Source: Portulaca oleracea (taxonomy: Eukaryota > Streptophyta > Magnoliopsida > Caryophyllales > Portulacaceae). From it: 64,000 nt of DNA. Below, piece by piece: positions 1 through 11,809 of the stretch. The DNA is taken from positions 25,091,594 to 25,155,593 of the forward strand of contig CM055881.1 of NCBI GenBank assembly GCA_029582165.1. Direction: 5' to 3'. Below the pieces are notes generated by a model. The model had not been told where the DNA came from, made no database searches, and saw only the letters and a list, made by a program, of their open reading frames with translations. The position numbers and the translations under genes were made by a program. The stretch's first letter is position 1. Every line of letters begins with the position of its first letter.

Positions 1-189
1 AGATATAGTATATTTTTAGATCTCTTGATTTTAGGAAAATTGAGTGACTTGTGTGTAAAGGTATTTTATGAAATCCTAAATCTGTTTAGGTAACTAATAT
101 AAAATTTGGAATTTGATTAATTTTTTCGATCATGCAAACTATTTAGGAAACTTTATCTGGTATTTGTTTCCTTATATGTGTTATAATGC
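1..189. other. AT-rich sequence with no recognised feature
   Basis: I see no ORF, RNA gene or repeat end here. The stretch may belong to the copia element resumed at 1540, because the MITE and the Helitron that follow both look like insertions, but the second copy of that element leaves the window before it could confirm this. Confidence 0.4.
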
Positions 190-779
190 GAGTTAATTAC
201 ATTTACCCTACCTGACATATGCGGTAATAATTTTTGCACATCCCACATTTGGGAAATAATTTTCACCCTACCTGACATTTAGTGAAAGTGATTTTTAGTG
301 TTAGAATCCGATAACTTGTCATCGGTAATGGAAAAATACAATAATACCCCTATATCACTATGTGAAATTATGATGTTTCCCTTTAATTTGAGAAGGAAAA
401 GACTGTTGGAGAGTAGAAAACAGACATAGTGGTTTGGGAGGGGTTATGTTTTCATTTTCTATATGGGAGGGGGGCCGGGGAGAGGAATCAGTGGAGTGGT
501 TGTGTTTTAAAATGCCATAACAATTAATACTAAGGGTATAAAAGTCATTTCACATTTAATTGAAAGTCAAAGGAAATAATAACTAGGGTATAAAGGTCAC
601 TTCATATCTATATTTTTACAGTTCACCGGAAAAGTCGATAAAAAATCAATTATAACATACCTGAGGGGCTTTAAATTTATGACCACTTAAATGTCAGGTA
701 GGGTGAAAATTATTTCTCAAATGTCGGGTGTGCAAAAATTATTACCACATAAGTCAGGTAGGATAAATGTAATTAACTC
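190..779. mobile_element. MITE with long terminal inverted repeats (Mutator-like or foldback)
   Basis: The two ends are long inverted repeats of more than 100 bp. The left arm begins GAGTTAATTACATTTACCCT, and the right arm, read on the other strand, begins GAGTTAATTACATTTATCCT; the similarity continues through CTACCTGACAT, a block with AATAATTTTTGCACA, and AAATAATTTTCACCCTACC. The middle (about 330-640) carries no ORF. Long arms without coding capacity suggest a non-autonomous Mutator-type or foldback element. I could not find a clean target-site duplication, so the superfamily is inferred. Confidence 0.7.
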
Positions 780-798
780 ATTAAACATGCCTTTATAA

Positions 799-1539
799 TC
801 TATTATTATATTAAAACAAAACCAATATAACCATACATTTGCAACGAGTCAATCAAATAGGAGGTCCATGAAGTGTTATTTATTCATTGTTTTAATTGAA
901 AACAATATTGGTTAGTTATGAAAAGATGATATTTAATAAACCTTAAACGACAATCAATATTTAAATATGACAAGAAATCAGCATTAATTGCATTAAATAT
1001 TTAAATGTAAGGTAAGTCGGTTATAAAAAGGGGACAACTAGAAATCTTATAATGATACAAAAACTGTTGATATCCCTTAATTAAGCACTCATTTATCTCT
1101 CCTTGTAAATAACAAAACTTTTCAAATTCTGGATGAATAACAATTAATTAGTAATTACATACAAACATAAATTCTAGAAATCAATTGCTAATTACAACCA
1201 TAATTAAACTTTTGAAATATTAGGAATCAATTACAAATGCAAATAGTTAAAGTTCTAAATTTAAATTAAAATAGTTAACAATGGTTCGTTAATCATCCGT
1301 TATAGCTGGATAAATAACAATAATCATAGGCTCATATTTCAGGACAAGCTTCAAAAAAAATAATGATATTTTTTCTAAACAAAAAAAGTAATGATACTTG
1401 CTCTATAAGCTCCTTCTATATATACTTACAAGATTCATATCACTCATTTGAATCGAACATTAAATAAAAAATAAAAATATACTTGAAAAAAATAATAAAA
1501 ACGACAAATACCCCTGCATCGTACGGTGACAAACGCTAG
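799..1539 (+). mobile_element. Short non-autonomous Helitron
   Basis: The 5' end is TCTATTATTATATTAAAAC directly after an A (798). The 3' end is CTAG at 1536-1539 followed by T at 1540, with an imperfect GC-rich hairpin (CCCTGC-ATC-GTACGG) about 12 bases before CTAG. Helitrons start with TC, end with a hairpin plus CTRR, insert between A and T and make no duplication; all four hold. The inverted copy of the host copia element at the right end of the window reads TTATAATTTGTTATTT in its own sense, which is the empty site (TTATAA joined to TTTG). No RepHel helicase ORF is present, so it depends on an autonomous partner. Confidence 0.8.
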
Positions 1540-3439
1540 TTTGTTATTTAAAGCATGTGTTATATTTGATATAATTATTGCAATATTGCTTGTTTGCATG
1601 TGCTTCTAGTATGGCAATAGATAGTCAGTTTTACCGGTCTGCATACCGAGTTGGGTGAAATACGGTTTGCGTGCCGTCATTGAATTATTTAAATTTAAAT
1701 TCCAGTTGAGTTTATTTTAATTTATGTAAAGTCTTTTTGTAAGAGGCCCACTTTGCAAATTATTGTAATTGGAGACATCAAGTCGAGTGGGAGCCCAACA
1801 GCAATGAAAATGTTGATCCGAGTGGGAGTCGTATCCGAGGAAGTTGTAAAATCCAAGAAGGAATTCTTGAAGATTGTCAAGGTTTAGTTAAATTAGTTTG
1901 ATTAAGTCTAGGTGGCTTATTTTATGCTTTAAATTTGTTATACGATGTTGTTTTAGTATGCCTTTTATGCTTTTCGAAAGAGTTCACCTAGAATTGCATG
2001 CTTAGGATAATAAAACTTACTCTCAAAATTGAATTATAGTTCAACCTATCGAAACACCACTTAGACGGAAAAATAAAGAAAACCAAAGCGAATTATTTGT
2101 CCGTCATTAATAAATAGGGTGGGAGTTGGTTAATTCAAATTAGCAAGCAAAACAGTTTTAGGCTGAGAGCAGAAGAAGAGAAATATTGTATTCGATACAA
2201 ATTTCTTGCCAAGAGTCATTTTGAATGATCGATCATAAGATGATCCAAGGTGACATGGGCTCGAGTTTTGTTGGGTCAAAGTCCGTTTGAGCCCATAGGT
2301 CTTGTGGGTCTTGGTTAAAATTAAAACACTAAGTGAGAGTTAATAAAGTGTCTTGATTTGAAATTAAATTAGTTTAATTTCTTTTGATGAATAATAACAA
2401 AAATGAACAAATTTGTCTCGTAGAATTAATTATGTCTTTTCACTCAAACATCAACAACTAATAAAATATTGTTCTCTTCTTGAGAAAGAGAAAAACAATT
2501 ACACCAATTCCTTAATTGGTATCACCATCGAGAGATTGTCTTGGAGGCGAATAACAGGAACATGTCTTTGATATAATATTGAGCTAAGTATCAATATTAA
2601 GAGGTCATTCAAGCCAAATGGATACATGTAATGTCATAGTATTCATGCGACTTTAACTTCAAAATGTTTGAAGATTAAAGGAAGGATTTCAATATTACCA
2701 ACTCAAAACCAAATTCATCGAACTAGTTAGAGTTGATAAATATGAAACCAATAACCAAATAGTCTCGGTTAAGCTAGAAAAAGGACCAATTGATGGCACT
2801 CATGTTCTGAAATAATTTGACTATTTTAAAACATGAGAAACCTCAGATCCTCCCTTTAGCCAAAAGATTGGTGACCAAAGATAGTCTATTAGTGATAGCG
2901 GAAATAAAATTTAGGAAATCTATCAAAGACAAGAAGTCAAAGGAAGAGTAAGGACAAAAAGTTGTACATACCCAACCAATGACATAAACCAGTTAACAAC
3001 TAGATCACTATGACACTAGAAGCATGAATGTCCAAACTATAAGGAAGACTTGAAATGTAGTAATATGATTTCATTTCTAGGCCAGTGTGTATATGATACT
3101 CACTACCCTTATTAAACCCACTTTGAGTATAAGATACTGGCTGTGAAAATCGCATTTATGCAAATGTGCAGGATCTACAGCAAAGTAGATGTGCTTTGAA
3201 GGATGAGAGTTAGCCTACAAAAAGGAACATGCAATTAGTTGTAACTTCTCATGAAGAGTTGGTTGTTTATCCATTTCCTCAAGACTTATAACGAAAATTT
3301 ACAGGTGATTCTATGTTCTCATTATAAGTAGAAATTTGATTTCAAACTCTCAAACTAGAGAGAGAGGATCTCAGATAAACACACCCAACACATCGAAACC
3401 AAAAGGTTTAAAAGGAATAGTTGATGTTCAAACATGAAC

Positions 3440-4250
3440 CTTGTAACTATATATTAAGTCATGCAAATCAGAGCGCATTCGAAAGCGTCACTATGATAGA
3501 CTTTTGAATAATAAGACTTTGAAACATATGATGTCTGCAAACATGATTGTACCTTTTACAAGAAAGAGTAAACGTGCCAATAAAGACTCATACATATGGA
3601 TGTATGTAGTCCATACATCCAATTGAGCACAAGTACAAGGGATGAATTACTTCAAAACTTCAAAGATGAACAAAATAACACATAGTGATTCATGTCTAGC
3701 TATGAGATTCATCTGAAGCTGAAATGTTAAAATAGTTTGAAGATTTCCAAAATGAAGTAGTCTTGGCGAAATAATGAGAGCACCTGGATAAGATCGAAAG
3801 GATGTTAATGGTTGAGTCAAGAGGTTGACAAATAACTCAAATGAAACATAACTCTGGCACTATAAGCTTAAGTCATATTAATCAGAAATGCATTCAGAAA
3901 CTGCATAGTGTAGGATTTTGGAAAACCTAAACTTTGAAAAGTTTGATGTTTGTAAAGCATGCCTGATGGGTAAGGTGACTAAAATCACTTCTTATTGGAA
4001 TTGGTGAACAAGCTAATGACTTATTAGGATGCAAACATATTGATGTATGTGGGCCTATGAGCACTAGTGCTAGAAGAAGGTTTATTATACTATTTCATCA
4101 CTTTCAGTGACGATTTTTAATAGATATGGATATATATCTACTTATTACGCCACAAGTCAAAATCCTTTCAAGTGTTTAAAGACTTTCAAAGTGAAGTACA
4201 AAACCAACTTGGCAAGAAAATCAAAACCCTTCAATAAGGTTGAGGAGGTA
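3440..4250 (+). pseudogene. Copia GAG-pre-integrase/integrase remnant with internal duplication
   Basis: Broken reading frames give pieces typical of copia integrase: a histidine-containing HINQKCIQKLHSVGF segment (about 3876-3925), a stretch close to ...HIDVCGPMSTSARR (about 4040-4080), then YIYLLITPQVKI... and EVQNQLGKKIKTL-like text (to about 4235). Stops occur throughout. The pre-integrase block appears twice: 3460-3780 is a diverged copy of 3870-4200 (for example TTAAGTCATGCAAATCAGAG versus TTAAGTCATATTAATCAGAA, each followed by ACTTTGAAA and TGATGT). The right copy has the same duplication (61675-62110), so it predates both insertions. Confidence 0.7.
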
Positions 4251-4779
4251 AGTATTTGAGCCAGGATTTCACTGACCATTCCAGAGAATGTGGAATTATT
4301 TCATAACTCTCTCCTCTAGGAATACGACATCTCAATGACGTATCTAAGAGGAGGCATCTCAATGACGTATCTAAGAGGAGGAATCACATCTTATTAGATA
4401 TGGTGCGATCAATGATGGTTGAGTCAACATTGTCGGTTACCTTTTTTTGGGGACACACACAGTTAACCATAGCTCTAATTACTGAACAAAGATTATCTGA
4501 AGCACTAGAGAAGACACCATATATGATATGGAGAAGAGAGGTTCCTAAACCATTTTCTGAAAGAAAGGGGTATTACTTCTATAAACTGTTGTAGAGGATA
4601 GTGTTTGTGTCTCAAAATGCTTTCTTTTTAGAGAATATGTTGTTCTCTAAAAGAAAGAGTGAGAGAATTTTGAACTTACCGAAGTTCAAGAGACACAAAA
4701 CACTATAATCATCGCCTAAAACTCCGCTACTTGATCCTAGTTCAAGTTTTCCTATTGGTCGGGAAATTAAGAACGAGGT

Positions 4780-5480
4780 TGAGGCAGTAGAAGTTTCTCA
4801 AAACATTGAGGAGGAGGTGCCATGAACATTACTCCAAGCAAGGTCGGGCAAACAACTCCGTCAGCCACAAAGATATCGATCTTCTATTGATGAGCGTGAG
4901 ATGTTACTTTTAGAAAGTAATGACTCTACCTACATCAAAGAAGCTTTAGGAAGTCAAGATTCCATAAGATATAAGATGGACTCCATGTATGCAACCAAGT
5001 TTAGAACTCGGTTGACTTGCCTGAAGGTGTGAGCCATCAGGCATAAGAGGGTTTTTACGCAAAACATGGGTTCATTAAGATAGACATTAAGATCAACATC
5101 AAAAATTAGATTTGGAAGGAAGATGTGTACTTAACACAACTGAATGATTTTGGTTGGAATACTTGTAAACTTCAAGAGACCATCTACGATCTTAAGGAAG
5201 CTTCTAAGAGTTGGAATCATTGACCTTCTTAACCAAGATATCAAAAAGTTCGATATACTAGGAGTTGCCCAAGATAATATTCTGTTTACAAGAAGTTCAG
5301 TGGGAGCAATGCGTTTTCTAATATTGTATGTGATTGACATACTACCTACTGAGAGAAAGATTCCCATGTTGCATCTACTGAGGTTGACTTGGGAATAATT
5401 TTCAAAGTGAAGGATTGGTGGGGCTAAAAATTTTATTGGAGACAGGATCTATAATGATAGATTAAATATTTTGATTAGTT
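4780..5480 (+). pseudogene. Copia reverse-transcriptase remnant with altered catalytic box
   Basis: The text runs from a SSRVS-like RRSGRQLRQPQRYRSSIDER segment (about 4838-4900), through KMDSMYATK (about 4975), CKLQETIYDLKEASKSWN (about 5165-5218), to SVGAMRFLILYVIDILPT (5297-5350) and a KVKDWWG block. In active copia elements the last part reads ...FLVLYVDDILL; here the YVDD box is YVID, which removes one of the two catalytic aspartates. Several stops and frame changes separate the pieces. The same YVID change is in the inverted copy (about 52520), so the lesion was inherited by both. Confidence 0.75.
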
Positions 5481-6989
5481 AAATCAAAGTTGACTAGGTG
5501 TTGAATAGTTCAACCCACTTCGAGAGTGGATTAATTTCCATAAATCATGGCTTATCCTTAGGGAATCTGATTATCTCAAACAATCAGGAGACCTAAAAAG
5601 GATGAGACATATAACCCATGCTTCAGGCGTGAGATTAATGTATGCCACGAGAAGTTCAAAGCCCGACATAACATATACATTGTGTACATGTATAAGCAAA
5701 ACTAAGGATGTGTCCTAAGTCTAAAGTGGTTGATAAAAGCTAAGTGTGAAGGGTTGCATTGATGTCAGAGAAGTATGATTATCTGAAAGGTCATAGAAAA
5801 TTATACGATCTGTTTGAGTGGCATTGAGGTGAGCTAGAAGAAGTTCCTAACATAATATGCTTTTAATTCTACAAATAAGACAAGCATGGCATGACTTTAG
5901 AAGCTGTGACAGAAACTGGTAGGATTGTGAAGTTCGTTTTATAACTGGGTGATGTTTCTAACCTTGCGACAGAAATGAAGCCTTGTTGATAAGAGTCATC
6001 ACTCAAGCAAAGGAACTGAAGCTCACTACGAATCCAAACATGAGTTCCGGATATATCACCCCATACGAAAGGTCGTTAATGGAGATGATATAAAAGTGTG
6101 CGAGGTTTATTGCAAGTATTGTTGACTAAACCCTTATTGCAGTTAGAGCATGAATCATGCATGGTTAATATGTACTAACAATATTTCGGAATATGAATAG
6201 GTCAAGTTTACATGAATTGTTCATGAATTATGACCTTGTTGATTCATCATTTATAAATAAATTCAAACTTTACATAAATTGTAGTTGAGAATTATGTAAA
6301 TGTCCAAATTAAAAAGCTTAGCGAATTCAAAATGGGAAATTGGATGATGTCTGATTTTGAAACCCCATTAGTGAACTTGATGACACTAATCTCGGTCGAC
6401 AGTCGACCTGGTTCCTAATTGTATCATCACGTAGGGACAGTGATGATATCAACACAATTAGTATGTAGAACTGAGGTAATGATCGAGTTTCATGGTCATG
6501 GTGATGTGATGACATCATTAATCAATCACATGGGTATTGTTGAGAACAACTACCGAACTAACCCGCAGTGGGAGCTCTTTAAGTTGGGAATGTCATAAGA
6601 ACTCTCGCTATTCAAGAAAAATTCCTATATCATGAGTTCAGTACATAGACTACATGTTATGTTGTAACTTTGGAGCGCGTCAAACGCCTTTCGTAACAGT
6701 AGGCTATAAAGGTGGTGTTTTGGTTACAGTTGGATCATGTGAGAATGTGTATTTGAACAAGATGACATTGTCCTCCCTATTAGGGACAATTGTCTCGTTG
6801 GCCGCTCGTTGAGATTGGATAAAAAAAGCTTGGTCGAGCTCAGATGAATCAATAGTTGATCATCTACATTTCAGAGTCTAACTCAGAGATCGAGGAACGT
6901 TCGAGTCTTACATAAGGATGCTTCAGCATACCTTATCCGAACTTGAGACAGTAAATGACAAGGGAATTCAAGGACTCGAACACTTGCGG

Positions 6990-7003
6990 GACAAGTGGGA
7001 GAT
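6990..7003 (+). promoter_or_regulatory. Polypurine tract of the left copia element
   Basis: GACAAGTGGGAGAT immediately precedes the 3' LTR. The same purine-rich stretch sits at the matching place of the right copy (50852-50865, minus strand). In LTR retrotransposons this tract primes plus-strand DNA synthesis. Confidence 0.8.
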
Positions 7004-7863
7004 TGTTGGGAATGTCCCGACAATGTTCGATATACATGAAGTTTAACCCAATATAATATAGTGATTATATGTCTTGCTAGAGACCTCCATATTCGGTAAT
7101 TAAATATGTTTAAATTACAACTATATTATTTTGTCCTATTGGGTCACACAAATCAGTGCCCTGGAACAATGTATGTAACCTAAGTAATATCGTATTATGT
7201 TTAAGAATGTTGGGAACTGATTTTTATGAGAAATCAGCCCAACACGGACCAAATTGGAGTCAACACGGACCGTGTTGATCCAACACGGTTCGTGTTGGTG
7301 TCACCACAGACCGTGGTGACAATGGGCCGACTTAAAGGACATTCAGGAGGCCAACACGGACCGTGTTGCCTCAATACGGACCGTGTTGGGCCTCAGAATG
7401 CGCTGTTAAGTAAGTCGGCCATTAAGGTTATTAATAACCCTTTCCCCGAGCCATCCGAACCCTATAAATAGGAGTCTCTCAGAGAGATTTATCGAGGGAA
7501 CTACTTAAGAATCTTAGAGAGATACTAGGGTGATTTCCTGAGTTCTTCTCTCTCTCTCTCTCAGTTTGCAGTCCTTGTTTCCTGAAACAACCACCTATTC
7601 CGAAACACATACATCTTTAGATTGAGATCTGTCTCGATCGAGTCGATCTAGCAATCGAGTTCATGGAGTGCTGCGTGGACTTTCAGTAGAGGATTTCTAC
7701 ATTGGAATTCAAAGGTCAAGCCCTGCATTAGTAGGATTAGTGATTAGGTATAATAACTAAAGCCTCTGCAATTATTTCCTTTTGGTGATTAATTGTTTTA
7801 TAATCATTATGAATATTCCGCCAATTAATCTGTATATGTTTAGGAAATAGATAACCTAAAACA
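7004..7863 (+). repeat. 3' LTR of the left copia element (860 bp)
   Basis: The LTR begins TGTTGGGAATGTCCC and ends CCTAAAACA. Its partner at 49992-50851 in the inverted copy is also 860 bp. A TATA box (CCTATAAATA, 7461-7470) follows a cluster of palindromes at 7241-7393, and a CT-rich tract at 7543-7562 lies in the probable transcribed leader. I found no matching 5' LTR in the window. Confidence 0.85.
7241..7393. repeat. Cluster of ACGGACCGT-core palindromes in the U3 region
   Basis: Perfect or near-perfect 17-bp palindromes occur at 7261-7277 (CAACACGGACCGTGTTG), 7281-7297 (one base different in the core), 7302-7318 (arms CACC/GGTG), 7352-7368 and 7372-7388 (one arm base changed). They end about 70 bp before the TATA box at 7461. 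The right copy of the LTR has the same cluster at 50469-50620. Confidence 0.85.
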
Positions 7864-8717
7864 ACTATAACCACAGAAAATACAACTTTTGAGGTGTAAG
7901 TAGTATATTGTGATCACTAGAACCATTAAAGTTATTACAAAGAGTTAAAGAGTGTTTATGTACCTATTTTAATAAAAATTACAAAAAAACCATATTTTTG
8001 CATAAAAGGTCCTTGTTTTAAACCCTTTACTATAAATATAAAAGGTCAATACCCTTTTAATAAGTTTTTCTTAAAATAGTTGGTCATGATAATTATCACC
8101 ACATAAACAAAGGGACTTCAAAATTAGTTTTCAAAATATGGGGTCTTAGAAATTATTTCCCTTAAAAATTAGGAACCTCCAAGTTATTTTTTTTGAAATA
8201 TCTACGACTCTATTCTTTTAAGGGGTAGCTTGCGGTGCGGTACCACACCACACCAAACTCTTTAATTTCTACCACACTTCACCACACCACACCACACCAC
8301 ATTCATTATCAATATATCTTTTCACTTTTCACTCTCCTCATTTTTCTTATTTTACTTTTTACATTCTCTTTTTTTATTCAACCCACTTACCACAACTCCT
8401 ACCACATGTCACCACACTTTTTCAAATTTCACCGTACTATACTATTACTACACACCACCAACCATATAAAATAACAAAGCCTACATGTTTCATAATTTTA
8501 ATGAATAAATCCTAGCATTGCTGTAGTTGTTTCTCCTTGTGTTATTTTTTCTCCCTTCAAATAATTTATGGAGAACCCCTAACCTGAAACCTACCATTTA
8601 ATAAATGGGTTGAAATTTCTTGACCTGAACCTTTTATTAAATAAATGGGTTGAACTAAACCAAACATCATTTAACTAATTGGGTAAATCATGTTAGGTTC
8701 GAGTAATCAGTTTACCT
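7864..8717. other. Non-coding spacer containing a CCACAC-rich MITE relic
   Basis: AT-rich sequence without a gene. About 8222-8470 is a diverged relative of the Tourist-like MITE at 10387-10542: both contain GCGGTGCGGTA near one end and a TTTCAAATTTCACCGTAC-like stretch followed by CTATTACTACAC or CCATTACCACAC near the other. The intervening CCACACCACACC run gives long but meaningless open frames. Confidence 0.55.
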
Positions 8718-9218
8718 TAAACCTGTCAATTCGCTCGGGCGGGCGGGTTTCGGGTCGGTCGTATATCGGATTCGAGTAAATACGGGTCGAGTGTATTTCG
8801 GGTAAATACGAGCAATGTATTTTGGTTTCGGGTCAACCCAACTAGTTATGATTGCAACCTTTTTCCATTTTTTTTCTTTTTAAAAAATAGTCTCTAAATA
8901 CTACTTTTTGTACAATACACATAATAAAATATGATTATCTTCTAGTAACGATAGATTATTGTAAATATTTTAACTTAAATTAGAGAAATAACAAATAAAT
9001 GAGTTGCGCTTATAGTTTAATAGTTAAAAATTCCAATGAAAAGTCACAAATTTTAATAAAGTTGAATTTAAAAAGTTAATATTTTGGGTCAAACGAGCGG
9101 GTCGGTTTAACCCCTCTAATTTTTGGGTTCGGTGTATTTCGGGTTTAGTTGAAAAAATTGTGTTCAAAACCCAGAAATTTCGGGCGAGTTTGGGTTGGGT
9201 CAGAAATTGCCGGGTCTA
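8718..9218. mobile_element. hAT-type MITE with perfect 8-bp target duplication
   Basis: The element is flanked on both sides by GTTTACCT (8710-8717 and 9219-9226), an exact 8-bp duplication as made by hAT transposases. Its ends are short imperfect inverted repeats, TAAACCTGTCAATT on the left and TAGACCCGGCAATT on the right (other strand). The interior starts and ends with degenerate CGGGT-rich text and has no transposase ORF. Confidence 0.85.
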
Positions 9219-9226
9219 GTTTACCT

Positions 9227-10383
9227 TCTAACGCATATACTACTTAACAACCACGGACTTGAAAAGCCAAAATGGATTGGTTTCCACCATTATTTATTAT
9301 CTACGAACTCATTTATTCAGAGATAGAATAGACATACAATATACTATAAGTTGATTAATTTTCATACTGCTGAGATTAAGTACCATAAGATAATATCAAT
9401 ATAATAATAATAATAATAATAATACTTTAAGACGAAAATCAAAATTTTTTCCGTCCTGAAATCCAAAATATCTTATTCAAAAAAAAAACATTACTTAAAC
9501 GATACACGGTGAATTGTAAACAAGTCACTCATTAACCATTTATTAAACGGGTTAAATGTGTCTTTTTTTCGTGTCGACATTCTCAACCTAAAGCTAACCG
9601 AATTATTTAAACGACTTTATCGTGTCAACCCATTTAATTAAACTCGTTGAAAATCTATAGCCAAATCCACTTAACTTGGTGTCGATTTCGAGTCAATAAT
9701 CATGTCGGGTCAGCTTTTCCCGGCTCTGAATTTTGCATGGCATAGAAATCAAAACCATAGCATGGCTTTACTAAATAAGCTAACCAAGCTTACTTTATAG
9801 ACATTTTCATTCCGGCACCAAAATAAAAGATAAAAGAATGCTCAGAATAAAATCAATGATTTGGTAAATGATTCAGAGGTGGAAAAGGTGAGGCCAAATG
9901 ATTACCTACAGATGAGAGTGAAGAAGAAAAGTCGGACAGATGAAAGAACAATAAAGCTAAAGATGTATGCATGCTGATTTTCATTGAATTTCACATTTGA
10001 TAAAGTTTAGAGGTTGTTTGGCTAGTCGATTGGATCCAAGGAGGGAGTCAAAAAAAAAAAAAAGTAAGTAATGAAGAGGTCTAATGATGCTTACACGCAA
10101 ACTACCCATCAAATCATTTTAATAGGTCTATGTTTTTTTCCTTTTTCCGGCTTCTTTTTCCCCCTTTTTCTCTGAATGATTATGATTATTCAAAGTCAAT
10201 TTTAATTGGCAAAAAACTGTAAGAGTGTGCTAGTGCAACTTGCCGACCTCATTATTTTCTACGTTTTGTGGGCATGAATCTCTTTCCTTGCCATCGACAT
10301 CTTGCGTAGCGATGGCTGCTAGGGTCATCAAAATATTTGTATTTTTAAACGGCTATAATCAATTGAGGAATTCTATGATTAAT
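9227..10383. other. Intergenic AT-rich DNA with (ATA)n microsatellite
   Basis: No coding region is seen. A short ATA repeat (about ten units) lies at roughly 9398-9425 and A-runs at 9479-9488 and 10050-10062. Confidence 0.6.
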
Positions 10384-10386
10384 TAA

Positions 10387-10542
10387 GGCTCCGTTCTTTT
10401 ATGCGGTAACTTGTGGTGCGGTATAAAAGAACGGAGCCTAAATACTCAAATCAGAATTTCATCACAATCTATCACACTTCACTACACTTTTCCAAATTCC
10501 ACCGCACCGTACCATTACCACACCGTATGAAAGAACAGAGCC
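10387..10542. mobile_element. Tourist-like (PIF/Harbinger) MITE
   Basis: Inverted ends GGCTCCGTTCTTTTATGCGG and, from the other end, GGCTCTGTTCTTTCATACGG are flanked by TAA on both sides (10384-10386 and 10543-10545), as expected for PIF/Harbinger. Near the left end a second inverted GGCTCCGTTCTTTTA copy at 10417-10433 makes a 50-bp hairpin, and the following AATACTCAAATCAGAATTTC recurs after the right end (10440 and 10546), pointing to an internal duplication. Confidence 0.7.
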
Positions 10543-10644
10543 TAAATACTCAAATCAGAATTTCTTAATCATACTCCCCCAACGGTACTATTAATTACTC
10601 AATAATTACAAATTTACAAGGCTCAGGCCAACAAACACCTTCGA

Positions 10645-11745
10645 ACCTTACTTTCGAATTAGGGCCTTGGTTTGGCTCCATTTGAAGAAGGAAGGGTTCC
10701 CGTCAAGGCGCAAAAACAAGCTCATTCCACATAGTAACTAGGGATGGCAGTGGGTCCTGAACCCGGTCTGGACCCTGTCGGACCCATCCCATTAAGATGG
10801 GTCCGGGTCCAAAAATTTTGGACCCAGTGGGTCTGGGGCGGATCCGCGTCTGGAAAAAGAATAGTAGGTCCGGGCCCGAATCCAAGCACGGACCCACATA
10901 CTCGACCCGTGGACCCATTAAAATATAAACATATATAATTTTTTCCTTTGAAAAAAAAAAAAAAAAACTCAAGTACTACACTACTACTCATCTACTGTTT
11001 GACGCTTGTTGGGACTCTTGGGAGTATTGGGCCTATTGAAGTGTTGACTTCTATTTTCTAAAACCCTAATATACTATTTTTTTCCGTTGAAATGTTTTTA
11101 TTCTATTAAAAATAAATGCATTTAAACATAATAGTTATTGTTATACATATGTATAAGTATAAAATTAACCCAACAAATTGATAAATCTAGTAAAAACTGC
11201 ATAATAGAGTTGGACCCATTATGGACCCGTGGACCTGCTGAGTCTGGGTCTGGGTCTGAATTTTGGTACCCATCGGATCTTGGAGCGGGTCCGGATCCAA
11301 AAAGATCAAGCGAGTCCGAGTCCGGGCTCAACTGGACCCGCCCCAGACCTTACCCATTGTCATCCCTAGTAGTGACGGTCCATTTCGGGTCACGGAGAAG
11401 ATCAATGACGATGCCTACAAAATTGACCTCCTAGGGGACATAGGCGTCTCCTCCACCTCCAACATTGACGATCTTTCTCATCGAGGATGATGAGCCCAAT
11501 GAGGATTTGAGGGCAGATCCTATTCAAAAAGGGGAGGATGGAGAGTCTCAGGGCCCATACTCCTCTCTCCTCATCCAAGCCAAGAGGGTCGCGCCATCTC
11601 GCACCCGAATGGAAGTCCGATTTGCTCGAGACGCGGGAACTCCTAGGCTCGTTGTCAGACATCCTTGGATTGGTCTCGAGCCTTTTTTAGTGTCTCGATC
11701 GAGAGTGTTCACCAACCCAGAGGGCTTTTGGACGCCTACCTCCCG
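10645..11745 (+). pseudogene. Ty3/gypsy integrase C-terminus, interrupted by a hAT MITE
   Basis: Joining 10685-10738 to 11377-11500 restores the well-known C-terminal end of plant gypsy integrase: a FPSRRKNKLIPHS segment, then DGPFRVTEKINDDAYKIDLL, then GVSSTSNIDDLS. In related elements this reads ...RRxKLxPRGDGPFxVLERINDNAYKIDLPGEYGVSxTFNVADLS. After 11490 the frame is broken, but DEPNEDLRADPIQKG and similar acidic text continue the typical tail. The fragment is on the + strand and is followed by an LTR-like region from 11810. Nothing of the earlier pol domains is present. Confidence 0.75.
10739..11368. mobile_element. hAT-type MITE inserted in gypsy integrase
   Basis: Ends TAGGGATGGCAGTGGGTCC and, on the other strand, TAGGGATGACAATGGGTAAG form the inverted repeat. 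The flanks ATAGTAAC (10731-10738) and GTAGTGAC (11369-11376) match at 6 of 8 positions, consistent with an old 8-bp hAT duplication, and removing the element restores the integrase frame around HSDGPF. The interior is dominated by degenerate GGGTCC and GGACCC motifs and has no transposase. Confidence 0.8.
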
Positions 11746-11809
11746 AGGGTGATTGGTTATTTTGTCAACAATGAGAGGGATAAATTTCACTTTGGGCATT
11801 AATTAGGGG

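Larger units (their letters stand above)
1540..7863 (+). mobile_element. Defective Ty1/copia retrotransposon, left copy
   Basis: Order of parts: a non-coding leader (1540 to about 2900), remains of GAG-pre-integrase and integrase (about 3440-4250), remains of reverse transcriptase (about 4780-5480), a degenerate tail, a purine tract and one 3' LTR (7004-7863). Integrase-before-RT order and protein fragments such as CKLQETIYDLKEASKSWN place it in Ty1/copia. All coding segments carry stops and frameshifts. No 5' LTR is visible: a Helitron interrupts the element at 1539/1540. A second copy of the same family lies inverted at 49992-64000 and shares its structural defects. Confidence 0.85.

Noticed and set aside
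10703..10991. Overlapping open frames on the minus strand
   Set aside because: They lie in the hAT MITE with degenerate GGACCC motifs; two frames are open at once because of sequence bias.
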